Assembly (NCBI GenBank): GCA_020635495.1
Contig: JACJZQ010000017.1
Span: forward strand, 25,714-89,713
DNA length: 64,000 nt
Source: Flavobacteriales bacterium
GTDB taxonomy: Bacteria > Bacteroidota > Bacteroidia > UBA10329
Direction: 5' to 3'
The translations under genes and the position numbers were made by a program. The notes below the pieces were generated by a model that saw only the letters and a program-made list of their open reading frames with translations, made no database searches and was not told the origin of the DNA. Below, piece after piece: positions 51,182-60,140 of this stretch; positions within the stretch are counted from its first letter, which is position 1; the number at the start of each line of letters is the position of its first letter.

Positions 51182-51955
51182 ATGCTACATCTAAAACGTC
51201 CGCTTGCAACTTTCGATCTGGAGACAACCGGTGTTAATGTTGCCGAAGACCGCATAGTAGAGATTTCCATTATCAAATTGAATCCTGATGGCACGGAGGA
51301 GACGTTGACCGAGTTGGTCAATCCAGGTATTCCAATTCCGATAGAAGCCTCATCTGTTCATGGAATCACCAACGAAAAAGTGACTGATAAACCCAGTTTC
51401 AAAGAACTTGCTTCAACAATCGTTGACTTTATCGGGGATGCAGACCTTTCCGGATATAACTGTTTGAAATTTGATGTGCCTCTACTGATGGAAGAATTTC
51501 TTCGAAACGACATCGATTTCAGCATGCGGAACCGCAAAGTGGTTGATGTTCAGAATATTTTCCACAGGATGGAACAGCGCACGTTGGTGGCTGCTTACAA
51601 GTTCTATTGTAATGGTGATCTGACCAATGCGCATAGTGCCGAAGCTGATACGCGAGCTACACTTGATGTACTCAAAGCACAGGTGGAGAAGTATGAAGAA
51701 CTGGACGGAAACGTAGAGATGCTTTCAGACTTCTCAAAGAGAGGAAATGCCATAGACTTTGCTGGTCAGATCGTTGAAGGAGAAAACGGAGAGCCTGTTT
51801 TTAATTTCGGTAAGAACAAGGGGAAATCAGTAGTTGAAGTGCTGAAAACCAATCCTGGTTATTATGGTTGGATGATGGATGCTCAGTTCCCGAGTTACAC
51901 CAAAAAAGTGCTCACCGAAATTCGAATTGACGCTTTCAACAAAGGACTGCTATGA
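51182..51955 (+). CDS. DnaQ-like 3'-5' exonuclease (DEDDh)
   Basis: A 257-residue protein with a DEDDh exonuclease domain (1-170): FDLETTG (first D and E), the middle aspartate in GYNCLKFDVP, and the His/Asp motif AHSAEADTRAT. The C-terminal 60 residues (FNFGKNKGKSVVEVLKTNPGYYGWMM) form the small DUF3820/DnaQ-associated module seen in several exonucleases. It could be a proofreading-type or repair nuclease; it is not fused to a polymerase. It follows the PorE-like cluster by 3 bases and overlaps the next gene by 4 (ATGA). Confidence 0.88.
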   Translation: MLHLKRPLATFDLETTGVNVAEDRIVEISIIKLNPDGTEETLTELVNPGIPIPIEASSVHGITNEKVTDKPSFKELASTIVDFIGDADLSGYNCLKFDVPLLMEEFLRNDIDFSMRNRKVVDVQNIFHRMEQRTLVAAYKFYCNGDLTNAHSAEADTRATLDVLKAQVEKYEELDGNVEMLSDFSKRGNAIDFAGQIVEGENGEPVFNFGKNKGKSVVEVLKTNPGYYGWMMDAQFPSYTKKVLTEIRIDAFNKGLL

Positions 51956-52563
51956 AGATTGTTTGCATCGGACGCAACTACGCTGAGCACGCCAAGGAAT
52001 TGAACAACCCGATTCCTTCGGAACCGCTTTTCTTCATTAAACCAGATAGCGCTGTACTTTCCAATAATGACGATTTCTACCTGCCTGATTTCTCCAATGA
52101 TGTGCATTACGAGGCGGAGATCTATGTGAAAATCCACAAGAAGGGCAAGAACATTCAGGCCAAGTTTGCGCCTACGTACTACAAAGAGATCGGTATCGGA
52201 ATTGACATCACAGCTCGCGACATCCAACAGAAATGCAAGGAAAAAGGCCTGCCGTGGGAAAAGGCCAAAGGCTTTGATGGTTCGGCTCCGATGAGCAAAA
52301 CGCTCCCACTTTCTGATTTCGGGGATGTGAATGCCATCCATTTCGAACTGCACATCAATGGCAAAGTGGTGCAAAAAGGATTTACGGGTGATATGCTTTT
52401 TCCAGTAGATCGAATTATTGAAGAAGCCAGTAAGTATTTCATGCTCAAGATCGGGGACGTGATCTTCACTGGAACGCCCGCAGGTGTTGGCAAACTTCAT
52501 GCTGGCGACCATCTCGAAGCTTTCATTGAAGGCCGAAAAATGATGGACTTCATGATCAAATGA
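51952..52563 (+). CDS. Fumarylacetoacetate hydrolase (FAH) family protein
   Basis: A 203-residue member of the short FAH/YcgM-like hydrolase or decarboxylase family. The beginning MKIVCIGRNYAEHAKEL, FFIKPDSAV, VHYEAEIYVKI (metal-binding glutamates), GIDITARDIQ and FTGTPAGVGKLHAGD are all characteristic. Such enzymes cleave C-C bonds of acylpyruvates or decarboxylate oxaloacetate using a divalent metal. Overlaps the exonuclease gene by 4 bases. The exact substrate is uncertain. Confidence 0.9.
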   Translation: MKIVCIGRNYAEHAKELNNPIPSEPLFFIKPDSAVLSNNDDFYLPDFSNDVHYEAEIYVKIHKKGKNIQAKFAPTYYKEIGIGIDITARDIQQKCKEKGLPWEKAKGFDGSAPMSKTLPLSDFGDVNAIHFELHINGKVVQKGFTGDMLFPVDRIIEEASKYFMLKIGDVIFTGTPAGVGKLHAGDHLEAFIEGRKMMDFMIK

Positions 52564-52586
52564 CCAATTTGGTTGTTTGACTGTCC

Positions 52587-53369
52587 ATGAACTGGCTCCT
52601 TCTTCAGCATTCCGCGCTTGTCGTCTTCGCATTCATGCTGGTGATGTTCCTCATCGCGCAGCGGTTGAAAGACAACAGCATCGTTGACATCGGCTGGGGC
52701 GTTGGCTTCATTCTCATCGCGATTACCTGCTTTCTACAATCGGAACAATCGACAGTTCAATGGATCACTCTCGGACTGATAATGGTCTGGGGTTTGCGTT
52801 TGGCCACCTACATCTATAGCCGCAACATTGGGAACGGAGAGGATTATAGATATGCGCAATGGCGTGAAGAATGGGGTAAATACGTGGTCGTTCGCGCCTT
52901 CTTTCAAGTGTTCATGCTCCAAGGCGCCATCATGCTGATTGTAGCTTCTCCTCTTTATGTCATCTTCTCGCATCCGATGGAACTGTCTTGGAATATCTAT
53001 CTGGCGGTGGCCGTTTGGCTTTTCGGCTTTTACTTTGAGGCGGTTGGCGACTACCAAATGGCGCAGTTCAAAAAAGATTCTGATAACAAGGGAAAAGTGA
53101 TGCGGTATGGTGTTTGGAAGTACACGCGCCACCCGAATTATTTTGGTGATGCCACGCAATGGTGGGCCATTTTCCTGTTGGCGTTGATGTCGCCTTATTG
53201 GTACATCGCTGCCATTGGTCCGGCAGTAATGCACTTCTTCTTAGTAAAGGTTTCTGGCGTGGCGATGCTCGAACGCAAATACAGGGGCAACCCGAAGTAT
53301 GCCGATTACATTGCCACCACAAGCGCCTTCATTCCTTGGTTTCCCAAAAGGTCAGCGAATAATAACTGA
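52587..53369 (+). CDS. DUF1295 / steroid 5-alpha-reductase-like membrane protein
   Basis: A 260-residue inner-membrane protein with six or seven hydrophobic segments. The family signatures DIGWGVGFILIA, RLATYIYSRN and the C-terminal YTRHPNYFGDATQWWAIF are those of DUF1295, related to steroid 5-alpha reductases and isoprenylcysteine methyltransferases. The reaction is unknown, possibly an NAD(P)H-dependent reduction of a lipid. It lies 23 bases after the FAH gene, and its end overlaps the convergent aminopeptidase gene by 18 bases. Confidence 0.88.
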   Translation: MNWLLLQHSALVVFAFMLVMFLIAQRLKDNSIVDIGWGVGFILIAITCFLQSEQSTVQWITLGLIMVWGLRLATYIYSRNIGNGEDYRYAQWREEWGKYVVVRAFFQVFMLQGAIMLIVASPLYVIFSHPMELSWNIYLAVAVWLFGFYFEAVGDYQMAQFKKDSDNKGKVMRYGVWKYTRHPNYFGDATQWWAIFLLALMSPYWYIAAIGPAVMHFFLVKVSGVAMLERKYRGNPKYADYIATTSAFIPWFPKRSANNN

Positions 53370-55733
53370 TTGGGACAATGTTTGCTTGCCTTTGGTAGCC
53401 CGAATGATATACTGACCTTTCGCAACATCCACAGCCGAAATCTCATTGCCAGTGCTTACCTGCCATTGCTTGATTTTTTTCCCGTTCAAGCTGAACATTT
53501 CCAGGGTCCAAATTCCATTTGGAAGCGACACGTTGAAAACCCCAGTATTCGGATTTGGGTAGGCAAACGCAGGATTGGCCAGTTGTGCCAGGTCTGAGGT
53601 GCTGGCCGTAAAATCACGTCTTCCGAGCACATACTCGCCTTTTTTCAATGTGTCAATTCGTACTGTGCCGATTTTGTTAGTCACAGAAGTTCCGGTCAGT
53701 AATTCGTAGCTATTTACTTCCTGCCATTCTGTTCCAACCGATTGCCGATAGAGAAAAACCAAGCTGTCTTCCGTTCCAATGATCAGATCATTGTCCATAT
53801 ATCCTTGACTCGTGTTGGTAGTGCCGTTGAATTTGAACGTGGCGTTTGATTCAAAACCATCGGCAAAAAGTCCATCTACAGACCAATAATGATAAGGGTT
53901 CAACGCTATTCCCGGATTGGTGCCTGCAAACCCATCAGGTGCTATAAAGTGATCTTCAATACGCACAATGCTAGTGCCGCTTCCGGTTTCAGATACGTTA
54001 ATGCTGACGTTGGTCTGGTTGAATGTCTGAGTTCCGGTTGATGTGATTTCCTTTTCAAAATCCGCAATGGCATCGCTCATGGTTTCCCAACGGTCTATGG
54101 TTACCATTTTCGGTTCGAAGGGGCATGTAACATTGAATGTTTGAACCTCTTGGTTCATATCAACCAATACGTCATGATTTTCACTACCATCAGTGAAATT
54201 GATAGGCACTTTCATTCCATAAGTGTGGTTGTTTCCGCGTTGCTTCTGTCTCAATACCAATTCTACGTTGTATGCATCGAAAATCGGTGTTGCAGTATAA
54301 CTGTCGATCTGCCAATGCGGAAATCCAGGCTGGAATACCCATCCATCAAAAAATGGATTCAGGTCAATGGCTGCTGAGGCCGCAAAAATATCCCGAAGAT
54401 CATGGCTATTCGCATTACCAAAAGCAAGGGTGTCCATGTACGTTCTGCACGCTTCGAAGAATAGCGAATCGCCCATGAAATTTCTCAGTGTATGGATAAC
54501 CTGCGGGCCTTTGTCGTAAACTGTTGTTCCGTAAGTGGCACTATGCGGAACATCGTTCATTGCATAGTAATCGCCATCCTTTACATGCGCAAACTGAAGC
54601 ACATCACGGTGGTATTCTCTGATCCAATCTTTATACTCCTCCTCACCATACATCTGCTCAATGAACAGCGCCTCAGAGTAGGAGGCAAAACCCTCATTCA
54701 GCCACATGTTCTCTTGATCCTTACAGGTTACAAGGTCGCCCCACCACATGTGCGATAGTTCATGCACCCAAAGGGATTCGTAGGCCAGCGTTCCGTCTAC
54801 AAATGGACGACCGATATGTATGCTCGAGGCATGTTCCATTGCCCCGGCATTGAACGGTACCAGCGCATAACCGATCTTGTTCCATTGATATGGACCATAT
54901 GATGACGTAAACACATCAACCGCCTCTGTCATGTGCTGAAACGTGCCTGAGACGGCCGAAGTGTCCTGTGCAACCGCTGCCCAAGTAACAGGAATTCCTC
55001 CATGCGTTTCTTCAACAAATTCATACTCGGCAACGGCCATTGAAGCCAAATAGGTCGGAATTGGCTGCTCGAGGAACCAATGATAATTCTTGGTTCCGTT
55101 TCCATGGTTCTCAATTGAGGTCAATTCTCCATTGCAGAATGCCTGATAATTGTCTGTTACCTTGATGTGAAAATCGTATGCCGATCGGTCTGTAAAAACA
55201 TCCAGACACGGGAACCATGCCCTCCCGAAAACATGCGGGTCTTCGTCAAATCCAACACCCATATTGAAGGCAAAACTCAGTCCACTCCAGTAGAATCCGC
55301 CCCAAGAATCGTCCTGTGCTGGTGTGCCTCGGTAAAACACTTCAACTGTATCGGTTGCATTCTCGTTTAAAACTGACAGGAGATCAATATTCAAATTGAG
55401 ATTATCATAGTTGAAATTCAGTTGATTGCCAGCGGCCGACAAGACAGAATCAACCGTAAAGCCATCCAGTGAAAGCTTTACTGCAGACAGTCCGTCTACC
55501 TTAGATTCGAACGTTAGTTTGGTTGACGCCCAAAGCTTCTGTTGCTGAAAATTCAGACTGTCTATGTTTATCTCATAATGCTGCACGTGAATACTGTCTT
55601 GGAAACTCGCAGAAAAGGCAGCGCCCACGGTGTGGTTATGCTTATGCATTCTGCAACCGTAACCGGGTGGAAGGTGCTGAGAGTATGATTGAATTGTGGA
55701 GAAGAAAAACAGAATGATCAGAAATCGGAACAT
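53352..55733 (-). CDS. Secreted M1-family aminopeptidase with type IX secretion sorting domain
   Basis: A 793-residue zinc aminopeptidase. Signal peptide (MFRFLIILFFFSTIQSYSQ); an N-terminal beta-domain; the catalytic domain with substrate motif GAMEHAS (298-303), zinc motif HELSH (324-328) and distal Glu347 in LNEGFASYSE; and C-terminal beta-rich region ending in a type A sorting domain (about 715-793; YPNPNTGVFNVSLP, GQYIIRATKGKQTLSQSVIIR split). The sorting domain shows that it is exported by type IX secretion and attached to, or released from, the surface. The start is taken at MFRF, because the ORF extends back to 55955 across the aroC promoter and start. Confidence 0.9.
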   Translation of the reverse strand: MFRFLIILFFFSTIQSYSQHLPPGYGCRMHKHNHTVGAAFSASFQDSIHVQHYEINIDSLNFQQQKLWASTKLTFESKVDGLSAVKLSLDGFTVDSVLSAAGNQLNFNYDNLNLNIDLLSVLNENATDTVEVFYRGTPAQDDSWGGFYWSGLSFAFNMGVGFDEDPHVFGRAWFPCLDVFTDRSAYDFHIKVTDNYQAFCNGELTSIENHGNGTKNYHWFLEQPIPTYLASMAVAEYEFVEETHGGIPVTWAAVAQDTSAVSGTFQHMTEAVDVFTSSYGPYQWNKIGYALVPFNAGAMEHASSIHIGRPFVDGTLAYESLWVHELSHMWWGDLVTCKDQENMWLNEGFASYSEALFIEQMYGEEEYKDWIREYHRDVLQFAHVKDGDYYAMNDVPHSATYGTTVYDKGPQVIHTLRNFMGDSLFFEACRTYMDTLAFGNANSHDLRDIFAASAAIDLNPFFDGWVFQPGFPHWQIDSYTATPIFDAYNVELVLRQKQRGNNHTYGMKVPINFTDGSENHDVLVDMNQEVQTFNVTCPFEPKMVTIDRWETMSDAIADFEKEITSTGTQTFNQTNVSINVSETGSGTSIVRIEDHFIAPDGFAGTNPGIALNPYHYWSVDGLFADGFESNATFKFNGTTNTSQGYMDNDLIIGTEDSLVFLYRQSVGTEWQEVNSYELLTGTSVTNKIGTVRIDTLKKGEYVLGRRDFTASTSDLAQLANPAFAYPNPNTGVFNVSLPNGIWTLEMFSLNGKKIKQWQVSTGNEISAVDVAKGQYIIRATKGKQTLSQSVIIR

Positions 55734-55756
55734 CTCAGTATTGTTTGTGTTGCTAA

Positions 55757-55764
55757 CAAATGTA
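55757..55764 (-). promoter_or_regulatory. Minus-7 box (TACATTTG) of the aminopeptidase gene
   Basis: Exact TAnnTTTG match on the minus strand; leader about 17 bases to the ATG at 55733. It lies 20 bases from the divergent aroC box. Confidence 0.55.
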
Positions 55765-55784
55765 ACCAAGCGCTTCGGGGTTAG

Positions 55785-55792
55785 TACCTTTG
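55785..55792 (+). promoter_or_regulatory. Minus-7 box (TACCTTTG) of the aro operon
   Basis: Exact TAnnTTTG match ending 7 bases before the aroC ATG at 55800, so the aro message is predicted to be leaderless. Confidence 0.6.
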
Positions 55793-55799
55793 CGCTGCA

Positions 55800-56882
55800 A
55801 TGGCAGGAAACTCGTTCGGTCAACTTTTCAGGATAACCACCTTTGGTGAGAGCCACGGTGCGGCCATGGGTGTGGTCATCGATGGTTTTCCTGCGGGAAT
55901 TGAGGTTGATGAGAATCTGATTCATCATGACCTTCAGCGCAGAAGACCAGGCCAATCAAAACTGACCACACAACGAAAGGAAGAGGAGGAATTTCAAATT
56001 CTTTCAGGCGTTTTTGAAGGAAGGTCGCTCGGCACTCCGATAGCGGTTACAATTCCCAACTCGGATGCACGTTCCAGGGATTATGACCATCTCAAGGAAA
56101 CGTTCCGTCCGAGCCATGCCGATTTCACGTATCAGGAAAAATATGGCCATCGCGATCATCGGGGTGGTGGGCGCGCCTCGGCTCGCGAAACTGCTGCGCG
56201 CGTGGTGGCTGGCGCCTTTGCTAAAATGCTGCTTCAGCAAGCTGGAATTGAGATTGTTGCCTATGTTTCTTCGGTTGCCGATGTCGTGGCAACGGTCAGC
56301 GATCAAGCGGTTTCTCTGAACGATGTCGAGAAAAGCATAGTCCGTTGTCCTGATGTACAGGCATCGGCCAAAATGGAAAAACTCATCGAAACGGTTCGGA
56401 AAGGAGGCGATACCGTTGGAGGAATTATTAGTTGTGTGGTTCGAAATGTCCCTGCGGGATTAGGCGAACCCGTGTTCGATAAACTCCATGCCGAACTTGG
56501 CAAAGCCATGCTCAGCATTAATGCCGTGAAAGGTTTTGAGGTCGGGTCAGGTTTTGCTTCCACCAAAATGCGGGGTTCAGAACACAACGATGTTTTCGCT
56601 TCGCGGGATGGAAAGACCATTACTGAAACCAATCATAGCGGTGGCATTCAAGGTGGAATTTCCAACGGCATGAACATCACATTCAATGTGGCGTTCAAAC
56701 CTGTGGCAACTATCATGCAAGCACAAACAAGTGTCGATAAGGAAGGAAATGAAACGACCGTGGAAGGAAAAGGTCGCCATGATCCTTGTGTTGTTCCGCG
56801 CGCAGTGCCAATTGTAGAAGCGATGGCAGCTATCGTGCTTGCGGATCATTATTTGAGAAACAGAACGCAGCAGAACGGTTGA
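55800..56882 (+). CDS. aroC: Chorismate synthase
   Basis: A 360-residue, FMN-dependent enzyme making chorismate from 5-enolpyruvylshikimate-3-phosphate, the last step of the shikimate pathway. Diagnostic motifs GNSFGQLFRITTFGESHG, RPGQSKLTTQRKEEE, GHRDHRGGGRASARETA and GGIQGGISNG are all present. First gene of a tight operon aroC-aroG/CM-aroB-aroA; its stop shares a base with the next start (TGATG). The predicted promoter lies immediately before the ATG. Confidence 0.96.
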   Translation: MAGNSFGQLFRITTFGESHGAAMGVVIDGFPAGIEVDENLIHHDLQRRRPGQSKLTTQRKEEEEFQILSGVFEGRSLGTPIAVTIPNSDARSRDYDHLKETFRPSHADFTYQEKYGHRDHRGGGRASARETAARVVAGAFAKMLLQQAGIEIVAYVSSVADVVATVSDQAVSLNDVEKSIVRCPDVQASAKMEKLIETVRKGGDTVGGIISCVVRNVPAGLGEPVFDKLHAELGKAMLSINAVKGFEVGSGFASTKMRGSEHNDVFASRDGKTITETNHSGGIQGGISNGMNITFNVAFKPVATIMQAQTSVDKEGNETTVEGKGRHDPCVVPRAVPIVEAMAAIVLADHYLRNRTQQNG

Positions 56883-57952
56883 TGGAATTCAGAAGAAAAG
56901 ACCGACCGTTTGTGATTGCTGGGCCTTGCAGTGCAGAAACGCGCGAACAGGTTTTGGAAACGGCCGAAGGCCTCAAAGACCTGAATGTTGACCTTCTTCG
57001 AGCGGGCGTTTGGAAACCGCGTACCCGCCCAGGAAAATTTGAAGGAATCGGTGAAGAAGCTATTGCTTGGCTGAAAGAAGCCGGCAATCTCATTGGAAAA
57101 CCGGTAACGGTTGAAGTGGCGAGTGCCGCGCATGTGGAATTGGCACTGAAAGGTGGCGTGGATGTTCTCTGGATCGGAGCGCGCACAACGGTCAATCCGT
57201 TCATGGTGCAGGAAATTGCCGATACGCTGAAAGGAACAGATGTCCCCGTGCTGGTGAAAAACCCCGTGAACCCCGATGTGGAACTTTGGATCGGTGCGAT
57301 TGAGCGTTTCCAAAGCGTAGGACTGACCAAGTTGGGAGCGATTCACCGTGGGTTTTCCACGTTTCAGAAATCACCATTTAGGAATAGTCCGAATTGGAAT
57401 ATTCCGATTGAACTGAAGCGCAGAATGCCCGATGTGCCGATCATCTGCGATCCGAGTCATATCTGCGGGAACCGCGAATTGCTTGGCGAAGTGGCGCAAA
57501 AGGCCATCGACCTGAATATGGACGGCCTGATGTTGGAAACGCACCGTGATCCGACTAAAGCGTGGAGCGATGCGGAGCAGCAGGTCGCGCCAAAGGAATT
57601 GGAACGCATACTTTCTGAACTCGTGTGGCGGAATCCGAATTCACTTGATCTTGAAGTCAAGGCCAAGCTCGAAGAATTACGAGCTACGATAGATGGATTG
57701 GATCGGGATATTCTCGACCTGCTGATCGACCGGTTGGAAATTTCAAGGAAAATTGGGGAGTACAAGCGCGAGCACAACATCACCATTCTACAGCATCAGC
57801 GTTGGAACGAGATTCTGCACGACCGCGAAGCGTACATTCAAGGCAAGCAACTCTCACCGCGATTTCTATACAAGTTCTTGGAAGCCATTCACGAAGAGAG
57901 CATCCAGCAGCAGACCCACGTGATGAACACCAAAAAGGCCGAAGACGCATGA
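56882..57952 (+). CDS. Bifunctional DAHP synthase / chorismate mutase
   Basis: A 356-residue fusion. The N-terminal domain (1-255) is a type I-beta 3-deoxy-7-phosphoheptulonate synthase (PFVIAGPCSAE, RAGVWKPRTRPGKFEG, GARTTVNPF, LVKNPVNPD, CDPSHICGN), the entry step of aromatic synthesis. The C-terminal domain (about 265-350) is an AroQ-type chorismate mutase (LRATIDGLDRDILDLLIDRLEISRKIGEYK in pieces), which directs chorismate to prephenate and likely gives feedback control of the synthase. The start is MEFRRKDRPF at 56882, overlapping aroC by one base; the longer ORF start lies inside aroC. Confidence 0.93.
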   Translation: MEFRRKDRPFVIAGPCSAETREQVLETAEGLKDLNVDLLRAGVWKPRTRPGKFEGIGEEAIAWLKEAGNLIGKPVTVEVASAAHVELALKGGVDVLWIGARTTVNPFMVQEIADTLKGTDVPVLVKNPVNPDVELWIGAIERFQSVGLTKLGAIHRGFSTFQKSPFRNSPNWNIPIELKRRMPDVPIICDPSHICGNRELLGEVAQKAIDLNMDGLMLETHRDPTKAWSDAEQQVAPKELERILSELVWRNPNSLDLEVKAKLEELRATIDGLDRDILDLLIDRLEISRKIGEYKREHNITILQHQRWNEILHDREAYIQGKQLSPRFLYKFLEAIHEESIQQQTHVMNTKKAEDA

Positions 57953-58959
57953 CGCAGGTGTTGTTCAAAGAGCAGGCTTGGCGGTTTCTGAACGATCTGT
58001 TGCAAGGACAGAAAGCCATCATTCTGTGCGATTCGAATACGAAGCAATGCTTGGAATATTTTTATGCCGCTTGTCCGTCCGCGAAGCAATTCCCTGTCAT
58101 TGAAATGTCTGCGGGCGAGCTTCAGAAGAACTTGAAGACCTGCGAAATGGTCTGGTATCAGTTGACCGAACATGGCGCGGATAGAAATACCGTTCTGCTG
58201 AATGTGGGAGGTGGCGTGGTCACCGATCTGGGTGGTTTTATCGCTTCAACTTACATGCGCGGAATCCGTTTCGTTCATGTTCCTACAAGCCTGCTCGGAA
58301 TGGTAGACGCTGCAATAGGCGGTAAAACTGGAGTTGATTTCGGGGGATTGAAAAACATGGTCGGACTGTTCGCTCGACCTGAGGCCGTAATTGTCGATTC
58401 CAATTTCTTGAAAACGCTGCCTTCCAAACAATACCGAAATGGTTTGGCGGAAGTGCTGAAGCATGCGTTCATTTCAGACCCTGAGTTGCTGGCCATGATG
58501 GAAGAGAACGAGGATGAGTTGATCTCGCGTTCCATTCAAGTAAAAATGGACGTGGTTGAACGAGATGAATTTGAGTCAGGCGAAAGGAAGAAACTCAACT
58601 TCGGGCATACCATTGGCCACGCCATTGAAAGCTATTTTCTTGATGGTGAAAAGGACGTTCTTCATGGCGAAGCCGTGGCAGCTGGAATGATCATGGAATC
58701 GTTTCTTTCAAACCAAATAGCTGGGTTGTCGAAAGAGGAACTTGCGAGCATTGTTGAAGTCATCGACTCTGTTTTTTCTCGGATAGAACTCTCAGGCGAT
58801 GACTGGAAAGCCATCAAAAAACTGATGCTTTTTGATAAAAAGAATTCGAATGGTTCGGTAAGATTCGTGTTGCTGAAAAGCATAGGACATGCAGTCACGG
58901 ATCAAGCTGTTACGGAACATCTGCTTGACGAAGCGTTCCATTTCTACACGGGTTCATGA
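57949..58959 (+). CDS. aroB: 3-dehydroquinate synthase
   Basis: A 336-residue enzyme converting DAHP to 3-dehydroquinate, step two of the shikimate pathway. It has the NAD-binding NVGGGVVTDLGGF, the signature VPTSLLGMVDAAIGGKTGVDF and the zinc-binding HTIGHAIES and HGEAVAAGM motifs. Start at the ATG 57949, overlapping the previous gene by 4 bases (ATGA); an in-frame ATG 49 codons upstream lies inside the mutase domain. It is slightly shorter than the 360-residue norm at the N-terminus. Overlaps aroA by 4 bases. Confidence 0.95.
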   Translation: MTQVLFKEQAWRFLNDLLQGQKAIILCDSNTKQCLEYFYAACPSAKQFPVIEMSAGELQKNLKTCEMVWYQLTEHGADRNTVLLNVGGGVVTDLGGFIASTYMRGIRFVHVPTSLLGMVDAAIGGKTGVDFGGLKNMVGLFARPEAVIVDSNFLKTLPSKQYRNGLAEVLKHAFISDPELLAMMEENEDELISRSIQVKMDVVERDEFESGERKKLNFGHTIGHAIESYFLDGEKDVLHGEAVAAGMIMESFLSNQIAGLSKEELASIVEVIDSVFSRIELSGDDWKAIKKLMLFDKKNSNGSVRFVLLKSIGHAVTDQAVTEHLLDEAFHFYTGS

Positions 58960-60140
58960 AATTGTATCTTCCTTCCGGACCGTTGGTTGGAGAAATTGAT
59001 CTGCCGATTTCCAAAAGCATCGCGAATCGATACGTGATAATCTCAGCGCTAGCTGGGAGCAAGCTTTCCTTGTCAGAAGACCTGCCTGAAGACGTTCGAA
59101 TTCTCCAGGAAGCCCTAAACTCAGATTCATCCGAAATCAACATCGGAATGGCAGGAACAGCTATGCGATTTTTGACTGCATTTTATGCAGTTCAAGAAGG
59201 AAAGACCGTTGTTCTGACGGGTGCTGAACGGATGAAACAGCGCCCAATCGCTGAACTTGTTGATGCATTGAGAAACCTCGATGCTGAGATTGAATATGTC
59301 GAGAACGAAGGCTTTCCACCGCTAAAAATCGCAGGCAAGAAGCTCAAAGGCGGTGAGGTGGACATCCCCGCTTCTGTCAGTAGCCAGTTCGTTTCTGCGT
59401 TGATGATGATCGGACCGATGATGGAAAACGGACTTCAGATTCACTTGAAAGGAAAAGTGCTTTCCAGACCCTACATCGAACTGACGGCTGATTGCATGCG
59501 GAACTGTGGAGTAGGCGTGACACTTGATGAAAACTTGATTTCTATTCCAGTTGGAACGTACAAGGTTGCTAACTCCAATATTGAATCTGATTGGACGGCC
59601 GCTTCTTATTTCTACGCTTTAGCCGCTGTCAGACCGAACTCTAAATTCTTACTCAAAGAGTTGAAACTGAATTCCCCGCAAGGCGATTCAATTTTAGCTA
59701 ATTGGTTCGAGAGAATGGGAGTTTCCTCTTTACAGAAAGAAAACGGAGTGGAGATTACTTCATCAGAAGCGCTTGATTTTTCTGAAGAACTAGATTTCAT
59801 AAACCATCCCGACCTCGCTCAGACTTTTGCATTTCTAGCAGTTACACTTGGTAAATCACTTCGACTTTCAGGTCTTGATAATCTCAGATTGAAGGAAACG
59901 GACCGCGTATTGGCTTTAAAATCCGAACTGGAAAAATTGGGTATTTCAGTTTTGCTTGAGGGAAATTCAATGAATGTTTCCGGTTCAATTTCAGTAAAGG
60001 AAGTCACCCTAAAAACCTACAACGACCACCGAATGGCAATGGCGGCATCGGTGCTTTCTACGGTTATTGCAACGGAGATTGAAGACCCAGATGTTGTTAC
60101 GAAAAGCTTTCCTGGGTTTTGGTCGGCTTTCAAATTTTAG
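58956..60140 (+). CDS. aroA: 3-phosphoshikimate 1-carboxyvinyltransferase (EPSP synthase)
   Basis: A 394-residue enzyme joining phosphoenolpyruvate to shikimate-3-phosphate. Visible motifs are GEIDLPISKSIANRYVIISALA (N-terminal lysine loop), GMAGTAMRFLTAF, SSQFVSALMM, RLKETDRVLALKSELEKLG and YNDHRMAMA. It is about 30 residues shorter than the Escherichia coli enzyme but has all the substrate-binding motifs. Last gene of the aro operon; aroE, aroK and aroQ are not in the window. Its end overlaps the convergent hydrolase gene by 4 bases. Confidence 0.92.
   Translation: MKLYLPSGPLVGEIDLPISKSIANRYVIISALAGSKLSLSEDLPEDVRILQEALNSDSSEINIGMAGTAMRFLTAFYAVQEGKTVVLTGAERMKQRPIAELVDALRNLDAEIEYVENEGFPPLKIAGKKLKGGEVDIPASVSSQFVSALMMIGPMMENGLQIHLKGKVLSRPYIELTADCMRNCGVGVTLDENLISIPVGTYKVANSNIESDWTAASYFYALAAVRPNSKFLLKELKLNSPQGDSILANWFERMGVSSLQKENGVEITSSEALDFSEELDFINHPDLAQTFAFLAVTLGKSLRLSGLDNLRLKETDRVLALKSELEKLGISVLLEGNSMNVSGSISVKEVTLKTYNDHRMAMAASVLSTVIATEIEDPDVVTKSFPGFWSAFKF

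Noticed and set aside
51895..52632. A 245-residue minus-strand open frame across the exonuclease, FAH and DUF1295 genes
   Set aside because: Antisense shadow of three well-supported genes with recognised motifs; no domain of its own.
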